In this document: piece after piece, positions 33,736-42,975 of the stretch
Position numbering within the stretch: the stretch's first letter is position 1
How the letters are laid out: each line of letters opens with the position of its first letter
Assembly (NCBI GenBank): GCA_964602985.1
Contig: CAZRTJ010000007.1
Location: forward strand, 57,607 to 121,606
Origin: CAYZJB01 sp964602985
GTDB taxonomy: Bacteria; CLD3; SB21
DNA length: 64,000 nucleotides
Direction: 5' to 3'
Translations under genes and position numbers: made by a program
The notes under the pieces: generated by a model
Told to the model about the DNA's origin: nothing
The model's database searches: none
Seen by the model: only the letters and a program-made list of their open reading frames with translations

Positions 33736-34437
33736 TTGCGCATCGCGATCATTTCGGATATCCACGGCAATTTAGAAGCCCTCGAGGCAACCCTCCTCGT
33801 GATCGACCAACTGAGTGTGGACACCATCATTTGTCTGGGAGACGTCGTGGGATACGGGCCCGATCCGGACCCGTGTGTGGATTTGGTCAAGGAGCGCTGT
33901 GAAGTGGTGCTCTTGGGCAACCATGACGAGGCAGTGGTCGTCCCGGAAATCGCGGAGAGGTTTAACGACTATGCCAGGTGGGCCGTCGAGTGGACTGCGG
34001 ATCACTTGTCGGCAGAGAATCGCGAATACCTGAAGAATCGTCCGCGCGACTGGGTGAACGATTCGATTCGATACGTGCACGCCTCTCCAAAGAGCCCGGA
34101 GCGGTGGACGTACGTCTTTCACACCGCGGAGGCCGCGCGCCAGTTTGAGGCGTTTGCAGAGCGCATTTGCTTCATCGGCCACACGCACCACCCGGCCATT
34201 TTCTGCGACAATCCCGACGCCGAAACGTTTTCACAGGCCGACCGATTTCTCATCAACGTTGGCAGCGTGGGACAGCCCCGGGACGGCGACCCGCGGTTGT
34301 GCTTTGGCTTGATGAACACGGACACTTGGGAATTCCAGCACGTGCGGGCAGACTACAGCGCGGAGCGGACGGCACAGAAGATCCTCGACGCAGGATTGCC
34401 TCCGCTTCTCGGACAACGACTAATTCATGGAAGATAG
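33736..34437 (+). CDS. Metallophosphoesterase (YfcE/DUF2436-like calcineurin fold)
   Basis: 233-residue calcineurin-like phosphoesterase. Metal-binding blocks appear in order: SDIHGN (residues 7-12), GDVVGYG (about 36-42), LGNHDEA (about 61-67) and the C-terminal IGHTHHP (about 145-151). The fold suits small phosphodiesterase or diadenosine-polyphosphate substrates; the true substrate is unknown. The start is TTG, 3 bp after the pfk stop, and fits the family start exactly (MRIAIISDIHGN), so translation is probably coupled. Confidence 0.88.
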   Translation: MRIAIISDIHGNLEALEATLLVIDQLSVDTIICLGDVVGYGPDPDPCVDLVKERCEVVLLGNHDEAVVVPEIAERFNDYARWAVEWTADHLSAENREYLKNRPRDWVNDSIRYVHASPKSPERWTYVFHTAEAARQFEAFAERICFIGHTHHPAIFCDNPDAETFSQADRFLINVGSVGQPRDGDPRLCFGLMNTDTWEFQHVRADYSAERTAQKILDAGLPPLLGQRLIHGR

Positions 34438-34452
34438 GAGTATATCGATCGA

Positions 34453-37400
34453 ATGATTACAGGACTGCTGAAGAAGGTATTCGGGACAAAACACGATCGC
34501 GAAGCGAAGAAACTCTTGCCCATCGTCGAGGCCATCAACCGCTTTGACGAGGGGTTTGCATCCCTGTCCGTCGAAGACTTGCGAAACAAGACGATGGAAT
34601 TTCGACGACGGATTCGGGAATCCACAGTCGACGAGCGAGCGGAATACGACAGACTGGCGGCTGCCGTACGGCAAAACGAGGATCCCAATCAGGCCAAGGC
34701 TCTGATCGACGATCTGAAGGCCGCAGAAAAGCACCTGCTCGACGTGGAACGTGAAGTCTTGGATGAGATCCTTCCCGAGGCGTTTGCTTGTGTCAAGCAA
34801 GCGTGTCGGAGGCTAATGGGAACGTCGTATACCGTGTGTGGACGCGAAGTCACCTGGGACATGATCCCGTACGACGTGCAGATGATCGGCGGCATCGTGC
34901 TTCACCAGGGCAAGATAGCGGAAATGGCTACCGGTGAAGGAAAAACGCTGGTGGCCGTCGCTCCCATCTATCTCAACGCCCTGACCGAGCGCGGCGTACA
35001 CCTCGTCACAGTCAATGACTACCTGGCCTTGCGGGACAAAGAGTGGATGGGGAAAGTGTACGAGTTCCTCGGTCTCTCGGTGGGTGTGATCTTGAATGAT
35101 ATGAATCCCTCTCAGCGGCGCGAGGCATACCATGCCGACATCACATACGGCACGAACAACGAATTTGGTTTTGACTATCTCCGCGACAACATGTCCGTCT
35201 CTCCAGACGACGTCGTTCAGGTGCGCGGTCACTACTACGCCATTGTCGATGAGGTAGACTCCGTGCTGATCGATGAAGCTCGTACACCACTGATTATCAG
35301 CGGAGCGGTGGACGCTCCGACCAATCAAAAATACGAGGAAATGAACGGCCCGGTAAAACGCTTGGTGGATCTGCAGACGCGCCTGGTGAACCAACTGGTT
35401 GCGGATGCTGAATCCCTGATCAAGGTCGACAACTGGAAGGACGCGGGCGTGAAACTTCTCACCTCCAGCCGCGGTGGCCCAAAGAACAAGCGCCTGATGA
35501 AATTGCTCAAGGAAGAAGGCGTGGCCGTCGCCATGCAGCAGACGGAAAATGAATATCTTCGCGACAAGAAAATGGAGCAGATCGACGAGGAATTGTATTT
35601 CGCCATCGACGAAAAGAATCATTCGATCGATCTGACAGAAAAAGGACGTACGACATTGTCGCCATCGAATCCCGAGACATTCATCATTCCGGATTTGTCG
35701 GAAGAAATTGTCAAAATCGAGTCGGAACACAGCGCTTCGGAGCATCAAAAAGCCGTCAAGAAGGACGAATTGGGAAAACTCTTTGCCGAGCGGAGCGATC
35801 GGCTGCACAGCATTGAGAAATTGTTGACGGCTTATTCGCTGTATGAAAAGGACGTCGAGTACGTTGTTCAAGACGGACGGGTACAGATCGTGGACGAATT
35901 CACCGGTCGTATTCTGTCGGGACGTCGATACTCAGACGGGCTGCATCAGGCGATCGAGGCCAAGGAAGGGGTCAAAGTCGAGCGCGACACCCAAACGCTT
36001 GCGACCATCACGCTGCAAAATTACTTCCGACTGTATACGAAGTTGGCCGGTATGACGGGAACAGCCGTAACCGAAGCGACCGAGTTTTGGGAGATTTACA
36101 AACTGGACGTCACGGTGATTCCGACGAACAAGCCTGTGGTCCGCAAAGATGCCGACGATCGTATCTATATGACGCGTCGCGAGAAATACAACGCCGTCAT
36201 CGATTGGATCGTTGAAAACCACAAGGCCGGAAAACCGACTCTCGTTGGCACCACCTCCGTGGAGGTTTCCGAGACCTTGAGCCGTATGCTGACGCGCAAG
36301 GGAACGAAGCATGAGGTGCTGAATGCCAAACAGCATCAGCGGGAGGCCGAGATCGTCGCCAAAGCGGGGCGGGCGGGCGCCGTGACGATCGCGACGAACA
36401 TGGCCGGACGCGGTACAGACATCAAACTGGGCGAAGGCGTGCGGGAGGTCGGCGGTCTTCAGATCATCGGCACCGAGCGTCATGAGTCGCGGCGCATCGA
36501 TCTCCAATTGCGCGGACGGAGCGGTCGGCAAGGCGATCCCGGTGCATCGGTGTTCTTCATTTCTCTCGAAGACGATCTCATGCGACTGTTCATGTCCGAG
36601 CGTGTCGCTCGAGTGATGGACAGACTGGGGTCGGAAGAAGGAGAGGTGATCTCGCATCCGTGGATCACCAAGGCGGTGGAACGAGCCCAGAAGAAGGTCG
36701 AGTTTCGCAATTTCAGTATCCGAAAGCGACTGCTGGAGTACGACAACGTGATGAACCAGCAGCGCGAAATTATCTATTCGCGCCGTCGTCGCGCATTGAT
36801 GAATGAGAATCTGAAAACGGAATTCTTGGAAATCCTGGACGAGTTCGTGGAAATGCTCTACGACAAGTACACGATGAAACAGCAGCACGCCGAAGATTGG
36901 GACCTGGACGGCTTGCAGGAGTTGCTGTTGCGGGTGTGCGGGATCGCCGTCCGGAAGGAGGACTTCTACGCGATCCAACTCGAACAGTTTACCGGCAAGG
37001 TGAGAGAGCTCTTGATTCAGCGTTATCACGAGCGCGAGAATGTCTGGACGCCCGAAAACATGCGGCGTGTGGAGAGGATCGCCATCCTGAAGACGATGGA
37101 CGAGCGCTGGAAGGAACACCTTCGTGAGATGGAGGAGTTCAAGGAAGGAATTCACCTTCGCGGATATGGACAGAAGGATCCATTGATCGAGTACAAGCGC
37201 GAGGGATTCGAGATGTTCGTTCAACTGCTGGATCGAATCACGACCGAAATCGTAGAATTCGTCTTCCGTGCCGAACCGGCCCCGGAAATGGAAAGGCAGT
37301 TAATGCGCCGGGCGAAATCCGTGAAGACCGTGCATGCGGCCTCGGATGGGATGGGCTTCTCCGGTCAGCAGGAAGAAAAACCCGCCACGCAAGCGCCCGT

Positions 37401-37482
37401 GAAGGGAACACAGAAAGTCGGGCGCAACGATCCGTGTCCGTGCGGAAGCGGCAAGAAATTCAAACACTGCCACGGTCGCTAA
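34453..37482 (+). CDS. secA: Preprotein translocase ATPase SecA
   Basis: Motor of Sec export. 1009 residues, about 100 longer than E. coli SecA; the extra length lies mainly in the first nucleotide-binding/preprotein-crosslinking region (about 300-420). Walker A is MATGEGKTLVA near 158-168. NBD2 carries ATNMAGRGTDIKLGEGV, then LRGRSGRQGDPG. The C-terminal zinc-binding SecB/lipid-contact motif is complete: CPCGSGKKFKHCHG. The stop overlaps the purC start (TAATG). Confidence 0.97.
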   Translation: MITGLLKKVFGTKHDREAKKLLPIVEAINRFDEGFASLSVEDLRNKTMEFRRRIRESTVDERAEYDRLAAAVRQNEDPNQAKALIDDLKAAEKHLLDVEREVLDEILPEAFACVKQACRRLMGTSYTVCGREVTWDMIPYDVQMIGGIVLHQGKIAEMATGEGKTLVAVAPIYLNALTERGVHLVTVNDYLALRDKEWMGKVYEFLGLSVGVILNDMNPSQRREAYHADITYGTNNEFGFDYLRDNMSVSPDDVVQVRGHYYAIVDEVDSVLIDEARTPLIISGAVDAPTNQKYEEMNGPVKRLVDLQTRLVNQLVADAESLIKVDNWKDAGVKLLTSSRGGPKNKRLMKLLKEEGVAVAMQQTENEYLRDKKMEQIDEELYFAIDEKNHSIDLTEKGRTTLSPSNPETFIIPDLSEEIVKIESEHSASEHQKAVKKDELGKLFAERSDRLHSIEKLLTAYSLYEKDVEYVVQDGRVQIVDEFTGRILSGRRYSDGLHQAIEAKEGVKVERDTQTLATITLQNYFRLYTKLAGMTGTAVTEATEFWEIYKLDVTVIPTNKPVVRKDADDRIYMTRREKYNAVIDWIVENHKAGKPTLVGTTSVEVSETLSRMLTRKGTKHEVLNAKQHQREAEIVAKAGRAGAVTIATNMAGRGTDIKLGEGVREVGGLQIIGTERHESRRIDLQLRGRSGRQGDPGASVFFISLEDDLMRLFMSERVARVMDRLGSEEGEVISHPWITKAVERAQKKVEFRNFSIRKRLLEYDNVMNQQREIIYSRRRRALMNENLKTEFLEILDEFVEMLYDKYTMKQQHAEDWDLDGLQELLLRVCGIAVRKEDFYAIQLEQFTGKVRELLIQRYHERENVWTPENMRRVERIAILKTMDERWKEHLREMEEFKEGIHLRGYGQKDPLIEYKREGFEMFVQLLDRITTEIVEFVFRAEPAPEMERQLMRRAKSVKTVHAASDGMGFSGQQEEKPATQAPVKGTQKVGRNDPCPCGSGKKFKHCHGR

Positions 37483-38357
37483 TGTCCGTCGTACGGGAAA
37501 CCCATTTTCCGGAGCTTTCGCTGTTTCGACGCGGCAAGGTGCGCGATGTCTATGACTTGGGCGACCAATTGCTCCTCGTGGCCACGGATCGGATCAGTGC
37601 GTTCGATGTCGTCATGAATGAACCGGTTCCGCAGAAAGGCGAGATCCTCACCCGAATCTCTGCGTTCTGGTTTCAAAAGACACAGGGAATCATTCCCAAC
37701 CACCTGATCACAACGGATGTGTCGCGTTATCCGGAGCCGCTGCAACGGCACAAGACGATCCTGGATGGCCGGTCCATGCTTGTTCACAAAACAAAGGCAC
37801 TGCCGGTCGAATGCATCGTGCGTGGATACGTGAGCGGGTCGGGATGGAAGGATTACAAAAGGTCCGGGAGAATCTGTGGAATTGAATTGCCCGTCGGTTT
37901 GCAAGAGTCGGAGCGCTTGGCGGAACCGATTTTTACGCCGTCGACGAAGGCCGAATCCGGACACGATCAGAACATTTCCTTCCGTGACGTCGAATCGCAG
38001 ATGGGCGGCGACGTTGCACGACGCGTCCGCGATACGGCGATTCAAATTTATCTCGAAGCCTGTCGACACGCGGAGAGCCGGGGGGTGATCATTGCCGACA
38101 CGAAGATGGAATTTGGGATCCGGGACGGACAGCTTGTCCTGATCGATGAGTTGCTCACTCCGGATTCATCGCGCTTCTGGCCGGCAGATGATTATCAGCC
38201 CGGTCGCGCTCAGCGAAGCTTCGACAAGCAATTCTTGCGAGACTATCTCTTGTCTTTGGATTGGAACCAGATGCCCCCTCCGCCGCCTTTGCCGGGCGAC
38301 ATTCTCACAAAGACGATGGAAAAGTACATGGACGTCTTCCGACGACTGACGGAGTAA
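37482..38357 (+). CDS. purC: SAICAR synthetase, long (Ade1-like) form
   Basis: Joins CAIR and aspartate to give SAICAR in purine synthesis, using ATP. 291 residues; N-terminal RRGKVRDVYDLGDQLLLVATDRISAFDVVM, here with the ATP-binding loop GKVRDVY, plus the signature VECIVRGYVSGSGWKDY. This length class resembles yeast Ade1. The ATG at 37482 overlaps the secA stop; the frame is open upstream only inside secA. A second, shorter SAICAR synthetase is encoded at 50.1-50.8 kb next to purB. Confidence 0.94.
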   Translation: MSVVRETHFPELSLFRRGKVRDVYDLGDQLLLVATDRISAFDVVMNEPVPQKGEILTRISAFWFQKTQGIIPNHLITTDVSRYPEPLQRHKTILDGRSMLVHKTKALPVECIVRGYVSGSGWKDYKRSGRICGIELPVGLQESERLAEPIFTPSTKAESGHDQNISFRDVESQMGGDVARRVRDTAIQIYLEACRHAESRGVIIADTKMEFGIRDGQLVLIDELLTPDSSRFWPADDYQPGRAQRSFDKQFLRDYLLSLDWNQMPPPPPLPGDILTKTMEKYMDVFRRLTE

Positions 38358-38765
38358 CTACTCGCCCGCCATTTTCATCAATCGCTTCCAGTGCTCCGCA
38401 CTGACGGGAATCACCGACAGGCGGGGAACGCGTACGAGCTTGAGATCCGCAAAATGGCCGGAGGCCTTAATCTCGGATAAACTGACTTCCTTTGCTGTCT
38501 TGCGAATCCCGCGGATGTCCACGACGACCAGACGCTGGTCCTTCTTCTTCGGATCGGGGTACGGATCAGAAATCACCTCCGCCAAACCGACGATGCATTT
38601 CCCCACAGTGCTGTGATAGATCAGAATCGGATCTCCGGGCTTCATCGATCGAATGTTACGGAGCGCGAACGGATTCTTGACACCGTCCCACGTCGTCGTT
38701 TTGCCTTTCAGCAAGTCATCAAACGAGTAGGTTGACGGTTCGGTCTTCAGGATCCAGTAGTTCAT
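38358..38765 (-). CDS. EVE (PUA-like) domain protein
   Basis: 135-residue single-domain EVE protein. It starts MNYWILKTEPSTYSFDDLL and has GVKNPFALRNIRSMKPGDPILIYHS, the strand-loop expected to bind modified bases in nucleic acid. EVE domains recognise modified cytosines or other modified nucleobases. The ATG overlaps the stop of the upstream histidine kinase. The stop abuts purC end-to-end, convergent with no spacer. The third gene of the nth-kinase-EVE run. Confidence 0.92.
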   Translation of the reverse strand: MNYWILKTEPSTYSFDDLLKGKTTTWDGVKNPFALRNIRSMKPGDPILIYHSTVGKCIVGLAEVISDPYPDPKKKDQRLVVVDIRGIRKTAKEVSLSEIKASGHFADLKLVRVPRLSVIPVSAEHWKRLMKMAGE

Positions 38766-40309
38766 GCCACCTCCTCATCGGTAAGGAAACGTACTTGCGA
38801 TTTGAGTTGAATCCGAAAGGTCGCGCCGCGTCGCTCGACACTCTCGACTGTAATCTGTCCGCGATGCTCCTCGATGATATTCTTCGCAATGGCGAGTCCC
38901 AATCCCATGCCGGAACTCCGCGTGGAGAAGTGGGGCTCGAAGATGCGGGGCATGTCTTCCCTTGAAATTCCCGGTCCGTTGTCGGCCACCTCAACCCAGG
39001 CTCCATCCGTCGTTTCTCCACTCCGCATGATGATGCGTCCGTCCGATTTGTCGGCCACAGCCAGTCGCGCGTTTTCAATGACGTTCACGAGGGCTCGTCG
39101 CAAAGCCTCCCGATCCGCTTCGATGGTCATAGGAGCGCCACACTCCAGGTGAATCGGCAGTTTCGCGTACATGGACGCGATCTCACGGAGCAGATCGTCC
39201 AATGCAAACGGACGAAAATGCATTTGAGGAAGCCGCGCGAAATCAGAAAACTCCATGGTCAATTGCCGAAGATTGTCGATTTCTTCCATGATGATTTGCA
39301 CGCTTTCAAGCAGAAGGGTCCGGTAACGGGAATCCGATCCGTCGTAGGCGTCCCGAATTTGCTCAATCGTCAGTCGTATCGGGGTGAGGGGATTCTTGAT
39401 TTCATGGGCCATGCGCTGAGCAATCTCCTTCCAGGCCGACACTTTCTCAAGATACACCATCCGCTCTTGCGAAATGCGAAGCGACTCGGCCATCAGGTCA
39501 AATTGCTTCTGGAGATTCACCCATTCGGAGGTCTCTGTGGCCGATCCCAACCGAAAATCAAAATTTCCAGTTTGAACCTGAGCCAGTGCAAATTGCACTT
39601 GCTCGATCCTGCGCCGAACAGAAACCGACAGGGAATGAAATCCCGCCCCAAACAAAACAGCAACGCCCAGTGCAAGTAAGCCGGCCCACCACATCGGCGA
39701 AAAGGAGGTTGGCGGTACGGCCGTCTCATCTCGCCCCTGCCGCTCGAGCCATCGGTAGTCCGCAGCTAAGGCAGTATCGATCCCCACCACGCCCAGAACA
39801 AAGGCCGAATCCGCCAAACCCTGTATTTTCACTCCGCCCACGAGACAGCCTTCACGGGGTTCAAAATCCGTCCAGGAGGACTGTTGGATTGAGCGATTCA
39901 CCCATGCAGAGTCGCGTAGAACGCGCAAGCGAGACATTCGACGGGGATTGCGATATTGCGCGAGCATTCGACGACCGTCATACAGGGCGGCCGACTCGAT
40001 GGTTGAATTCAAGAGGAGGCTGTCGTCTGTCTCTGGATCCGATGCGACCGCACGCCTCAGACGAAAGAGATTCTGTTTCAGTACGACATTCGCAGAGACG
40101 GTGTTCAACTCGCGAAGGAATCCAGCTTTGGATCGGACCAATGACTCCTCGGCAAACCGGCGCGCAATTCCTTCCATCCTTATCCAGCTCGCAGAATGAT
40201 TGATTTCCCGCTCCGTAGTCTGCCGCAAGACCAGCCACGATCCCAAGAAGGTTACTGCGAAACTGGCAAGGCCAAACGCAATCGGGGCTGTGCGAAGGGA
40301 CAGTCTCAT
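38762..40309 (-). CDS. Membrane sensor histidine kinase (NtrY-like)
   Basis: 515 residues. Two transmembrane helices (about 9-28 and 208-226) enclose a periplasmic sensor of some 180 residues. A HAMP linker (about 227-285) is followed by the dimerisation helix with phospho-acceptor His302 in MAHEIKNPLTPIRLTIEQI, an N box (NVIENARLA), a G1 box (VEVADNGPGIS) and a G2 box (SGMGLGLAIAKNI). The NtrY family usually works with an NtrC-type regulator; none is adjacent. Start chosen at 40309, where ATG overlaps the nth stop (ATGA), rather than the open frame further upstream inside nth. Confidence 0.9.
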   Translation of the reverse strand: MRLSLRTAPIAFGLASFAVTFLGSWLVLRQTTEREINHSASWIRMEGIARRFAEESLVRSKAGFLRELNTVSANVVLKQNLFRLRRAVASDPETDDSLLLNSTIESAALYDGRRMLAQYRNPRRMSRLRVLRDSAWVNRSIQQSSWTDFEPREGCLVGGVKIQGLADSAFVLGVVGIDTALAADYRWLERQGRDETAVPPTSFSPMWWAGLLALGVAVLFGAGFHSLSVSVRRRIEQVQFALAQVQTGNFDFRLGSATETSEWVNLQKQFDLMAESLRISQERMVYLEKVSAWKEIAQRMAHEIKNPLTPIRLTIEQIRDAYDGSDSRYRTLLLESVQIIMEEIDNLRQLTMEFSDFARLPQMHFRPFALDDLLREIASMYAKLPIHLECGAPMTIEADREALRRALVNVIENARLAVADKSDGRIIMRSGETTDGAWVEVADNGPGISREDMPRIFEPHFSTRSSGMGLGLAIAKNIIEEHRGQITVESVERRGATFRIQLKSQVRFLTDEEVA

Positions 40310-40962
40310 CTGTGTTTGCCAACTCCTATCTTCGGACACCGACCTTCGAATGGGCAGAGTGAACAATGAGGCGACACTGGTTTGCATAAGTTTTGTCCGA
40401 ATGCCACCATCAGATCGTTGTAGCGTATCCAGTGCTTCTTGGGCAACTTCTTTCGCAACGCGCTTTCGCTGTCATCGGGCGTGCGCGTTTGAATGTACCC
40501 GAGACGATTCGAAATTCGGTGAACATGCGTGTCTACACACATCGCGGGAATGCCATATCCCAGGATCAACACGAGATTGGCCGTCTTTCTTCCAACGCCG
40601 CGGAATGTACAGAGCGTTTCCAAGTCAGCGGGGACCTGTCCTCCAAATTCCTTGATGAGGCGACGGCAGGTGTCCTGTATCGTGCGCGTCTTGTTTCGAT
40701 AGAATGCGACGGGATAAATCGCTCGCTGGACCTTTTGGGCAGGCAAGTCAAGCATCGCATGGGGCGTCGTGGCCAGGGCAAACAACCGATGCGCTGCCGC
40801 CGAAGTTACCGCATCCTTGGTTCGCAAGCTCAAGAGGGTCGAGATCAGAACTTTGAATGGATCCATCCCCTTGCTGGCGACCTCGCTCACAGACGGGAGG
40901 TTCCAGTCACCGGCCAGCCTCTCCAGCGTCGAAATAACTCTCCCGATTTGTGCGTTGTTCAT
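40306..40962 (-). CDS. nth: Endonuclease III (DNA glycosylase/AP lyase)
   Basis: Base-excision repair enzyme removing oxidised pyrimidines. 218 residues from the ATG at 40962. The helix-hairpin-helix has catalytic Lys126 (RGVGRKTANLVL) and catalytic Asp144 (CVDTHVHRISNR). The [4Fe-4S] loop C-x6-C-x2-C-x5-C is complete (CKPVSPHCSLCPFEGRC). The frame is open upstream, but the extra residues are hydrophobic and unlike the family. The loop LSLRTKD replaces the E. coli LSAQATD, as in a known subgroup. First of the nth-kinase-EVE run. Confidence 0.93.
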   Translation of the reverse strand: MNNAQIGRVISTLERLAGDWNLPSVSEVASKGMDPFKVLISTLLSLRTKDAVTSAAAHRLFALATTPHAMLDLPAQKVQRAIYPVAFYRNKTRTIQDTCRRLIKEFGGQVPADLETLCTFRGVGRKTANLVLILGYGIPAMCVDTHVHRISNRLGYIQTRTPDDSESALRKKLPKKHWIRYNDLMVAFGQNLCKPVSPHCSLCPFEGRCPKIGVGKHR

Positions 40963-41082
40963 TAGGAAACGATATTGCAAACCCAACCGGTTTTTGTTAT
41001 TATCGAAGCATAATAGAAACCGGGTGAAGAAGATACAAGGAGAAACCCGCCCATATCTCACGAGAAAGGGGAGCACCGTACC

Positions 41083-42975
41083 TTGTCGTTAGAGGCAGAA
41101 GTTGCTGACTTTGGGGAAGAATCCCGTCCGGAGGCCGCAACGGCACCTGGAGCGTCTACGCAGGTGATGAGCTGGACTGTTCGGATCGTTACAGGCGTGG
41201 TGGGCCTGACGGTATTCCTGGGCGCACTCAATCACTTCTTTCTGAGCCATCGATTACTGTGGAATACTCGCATTGCCGGCGTAGAGGTGGGTGGAAACAC
41301 TGTAGCCGACGCCCGCGAGTCCATTCGCGAAGAGATTGCAGAATTTCAACGCTCCGATCTGATCCTGCAGACTGACAAAGGTGATTTTTCCATCCAGAAC
41401 GCGGACTTGGGCGCTCACTTTGATTTGGAACAGGCCCTCATGGAGGCGTTCACGCATGGTCACAGCGAGGATCCCATTGAGAATTTTGAATCGCGATTCG
41501 GTTCCATGTTCAAATCCCGCACGGTGGCCTTGGCCCCTCGCGTAGACGCGGAGCGTTTCCACGCGCTGGTCACATCCCGGATTCCGATACTCAAGAACGA
41601 CCCGCCTGTCGACGCATCCGTTCGATACGAGGACCGGAAATTCACGGCGTATGACGGCAAGCCGGGCATGACATTTGACGCCGAAACTGCTTTTGACGCG
41701 TATGTTTCTTCTGTGGGGGAATTGAAACCCATCACAATTCCGATTGTCATCATTTCCAAACAGCCGGACGTCAGCCTTCCCTCAGCCGTGGATGCGGCCG
41801 ACCTGGCAAACTCAATGTCGCGGCGATACTTGTCCATGACCTACACGTACGACGGATACAATTACGACCGATGGTCGCTGTATCTGATAGAAGTCCGAGA
41901 TTGGTTTGAATTTCGGAAGACATGGGATGGTGAGACGTATGGCTTGTCGCCAGTACTGAACACCGAAAAGCTTAGAAATCATTTACACCGCCGCATCGCC
42001 CCGTACATGTATCTGGCAAAGGAAGACATCCGGATTGAAAATGATAACGGTACGCCCAAGGCAGTGGGCATTGCGAAGGACGGTTATTATCTCAATGTCC
42101 GCACGTCGGTTGTTGCCATCAATGAGGCCCTCATGGCCCAGAAGAAAGACTCCGTCGGCAATTACGTGGCCATCTTGGAAGTAGCGCATCTGGTAGGAGG
42201 GATCGAGAATCCGGAAAACGAATTTCACATTTCCGATGTATTGGCCACCGGGGTGACAGATTTTTTTGGTTCACCTGCAAACCGTAAGTATAACATTGCC
42301 CATGCTTCCAAGCGTTTTCAGAATATTTTGGTTGAGCCGGGTGAGAAGTTCTCCTTCGTGAAGAATATGGGCCGCGTGGACAGCACGACTGGCTACTTGA
42401 AAGAACTGGTCATCGTCAACGGGGACAGTTCAGAACCACAGTGGGGAGGAGGAATTTGTCAGGTGTCCAGTACGCTTTTCCGAACGATCTTCTTTTCCGG
42501 TCTCGACATTACGCAACGCGTGAATCATTCCTTTGAGGTCAAATACTACCGACCCGTCGGCCTTGACGCCACCGTTTTTGATCCCTCGCCCGACCTGCGC
42601 TTCCTCAACGACACCGAGCACCTGGTTCTGATCCAAAACTACGTGGACCTGAAGCGTACGAAGATGTATTTCAAACTTTTCGGAAAGAAGGACGGACGAC
42701 GGGCGATGTTTGAGGGCCCTATCTACGGTGGAAAGATGGGCGCCCAAAACGACCGCTACCAGTATACGTGGCATCGCACCGTGGAATTCAAAGACGGCAA
42801 GAAACGTCGGGACACCTTCCATTCCTACTACAAGAACAAGGACCTCGTCAAACGCTACGTTCCACTCGATTCGGTATTGTATCTGGACAGTCTCGCGAAA
42901 CTGGCGAGGCTCAAGTCCGACTCCCTAAGCCGAGACTCTTCCTCCTCCGTTTGGCCGCAGGAGAATTCGAACTAA
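41083..42975 (+). CDS. VanW-family membrane-anchored protein
   Basis: 630 residues with one N-terminal transmembrane helix (about 28-48, VRIVTGVVGLTVFLGAL). A PG_binding_4-like region follows (about 60-300, GVEVGGNTVADARESI). The VanW domain lies at about 400-530, with the conserved block FVKNMGRVDSTTGY, then GGGICQVSSTLFRTIF. VanW proteins are linked to peptidoglycan or cell-surface functions; the activity is unproven. Start codon is TTG at 41083 with a GGGGAG ribosome site 10 bases upstream; no better start is seen. The 3' end overlaps convergent mutY by 65 bp. Confidence 0.87.
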   Translation: MSLEAEVADFGEESRPEAATAPGASTQVMSWTVRIVTGVVGLTVFLGALNHFFLSHRLLWNTRIAGVEVGGNTVADARESIREEIAEFQRSDLILQTDKGDFSIQNADLGAHFDLEQALMEAFTHGHSEDPIENFESRFGSMFKSRTVALAPRVDAERFHALVTSRIPILKNDPPVDASVRYEDRKFTAYDGKPGMTFDAETAFDAYVSSVGELKPITIPIVIISKQPDVSLPSAVDAADLANSMSRRYLSMTYTYDGYNYDRWSLYLIEVRDWFEFRKTWDGETYGLSPVLNTEKLRNHLHRRIAPYMYLAKEDIRIENDNGTPKAVGIAKDGYYLNVRTSVVAINEALMAQKKDSVGNYVAILEVAHLVGGIENPENEFHISDVLATGVTDFFGSPANRKYNIAHASKRFQNILVEPGEKFSFVKNMGRVDSTTGYLKELVIVNGDSSEPQWGGGICQVSSTLFRTIFFSGLDITQRVNHSFEVKYYRPVGLDATVFDPSPDLRFLNDTEHLVLIQNYVDLKRTKMYFKLFGKKDGRRAMFEGPIYGGKMGAQNDRYQYTWHRTVEFKDGKKRRDTFHSYYKNKDLVKRYVPLDSVLYLDSLAKLARLKSDSLSRDSSSSVWPQENSN

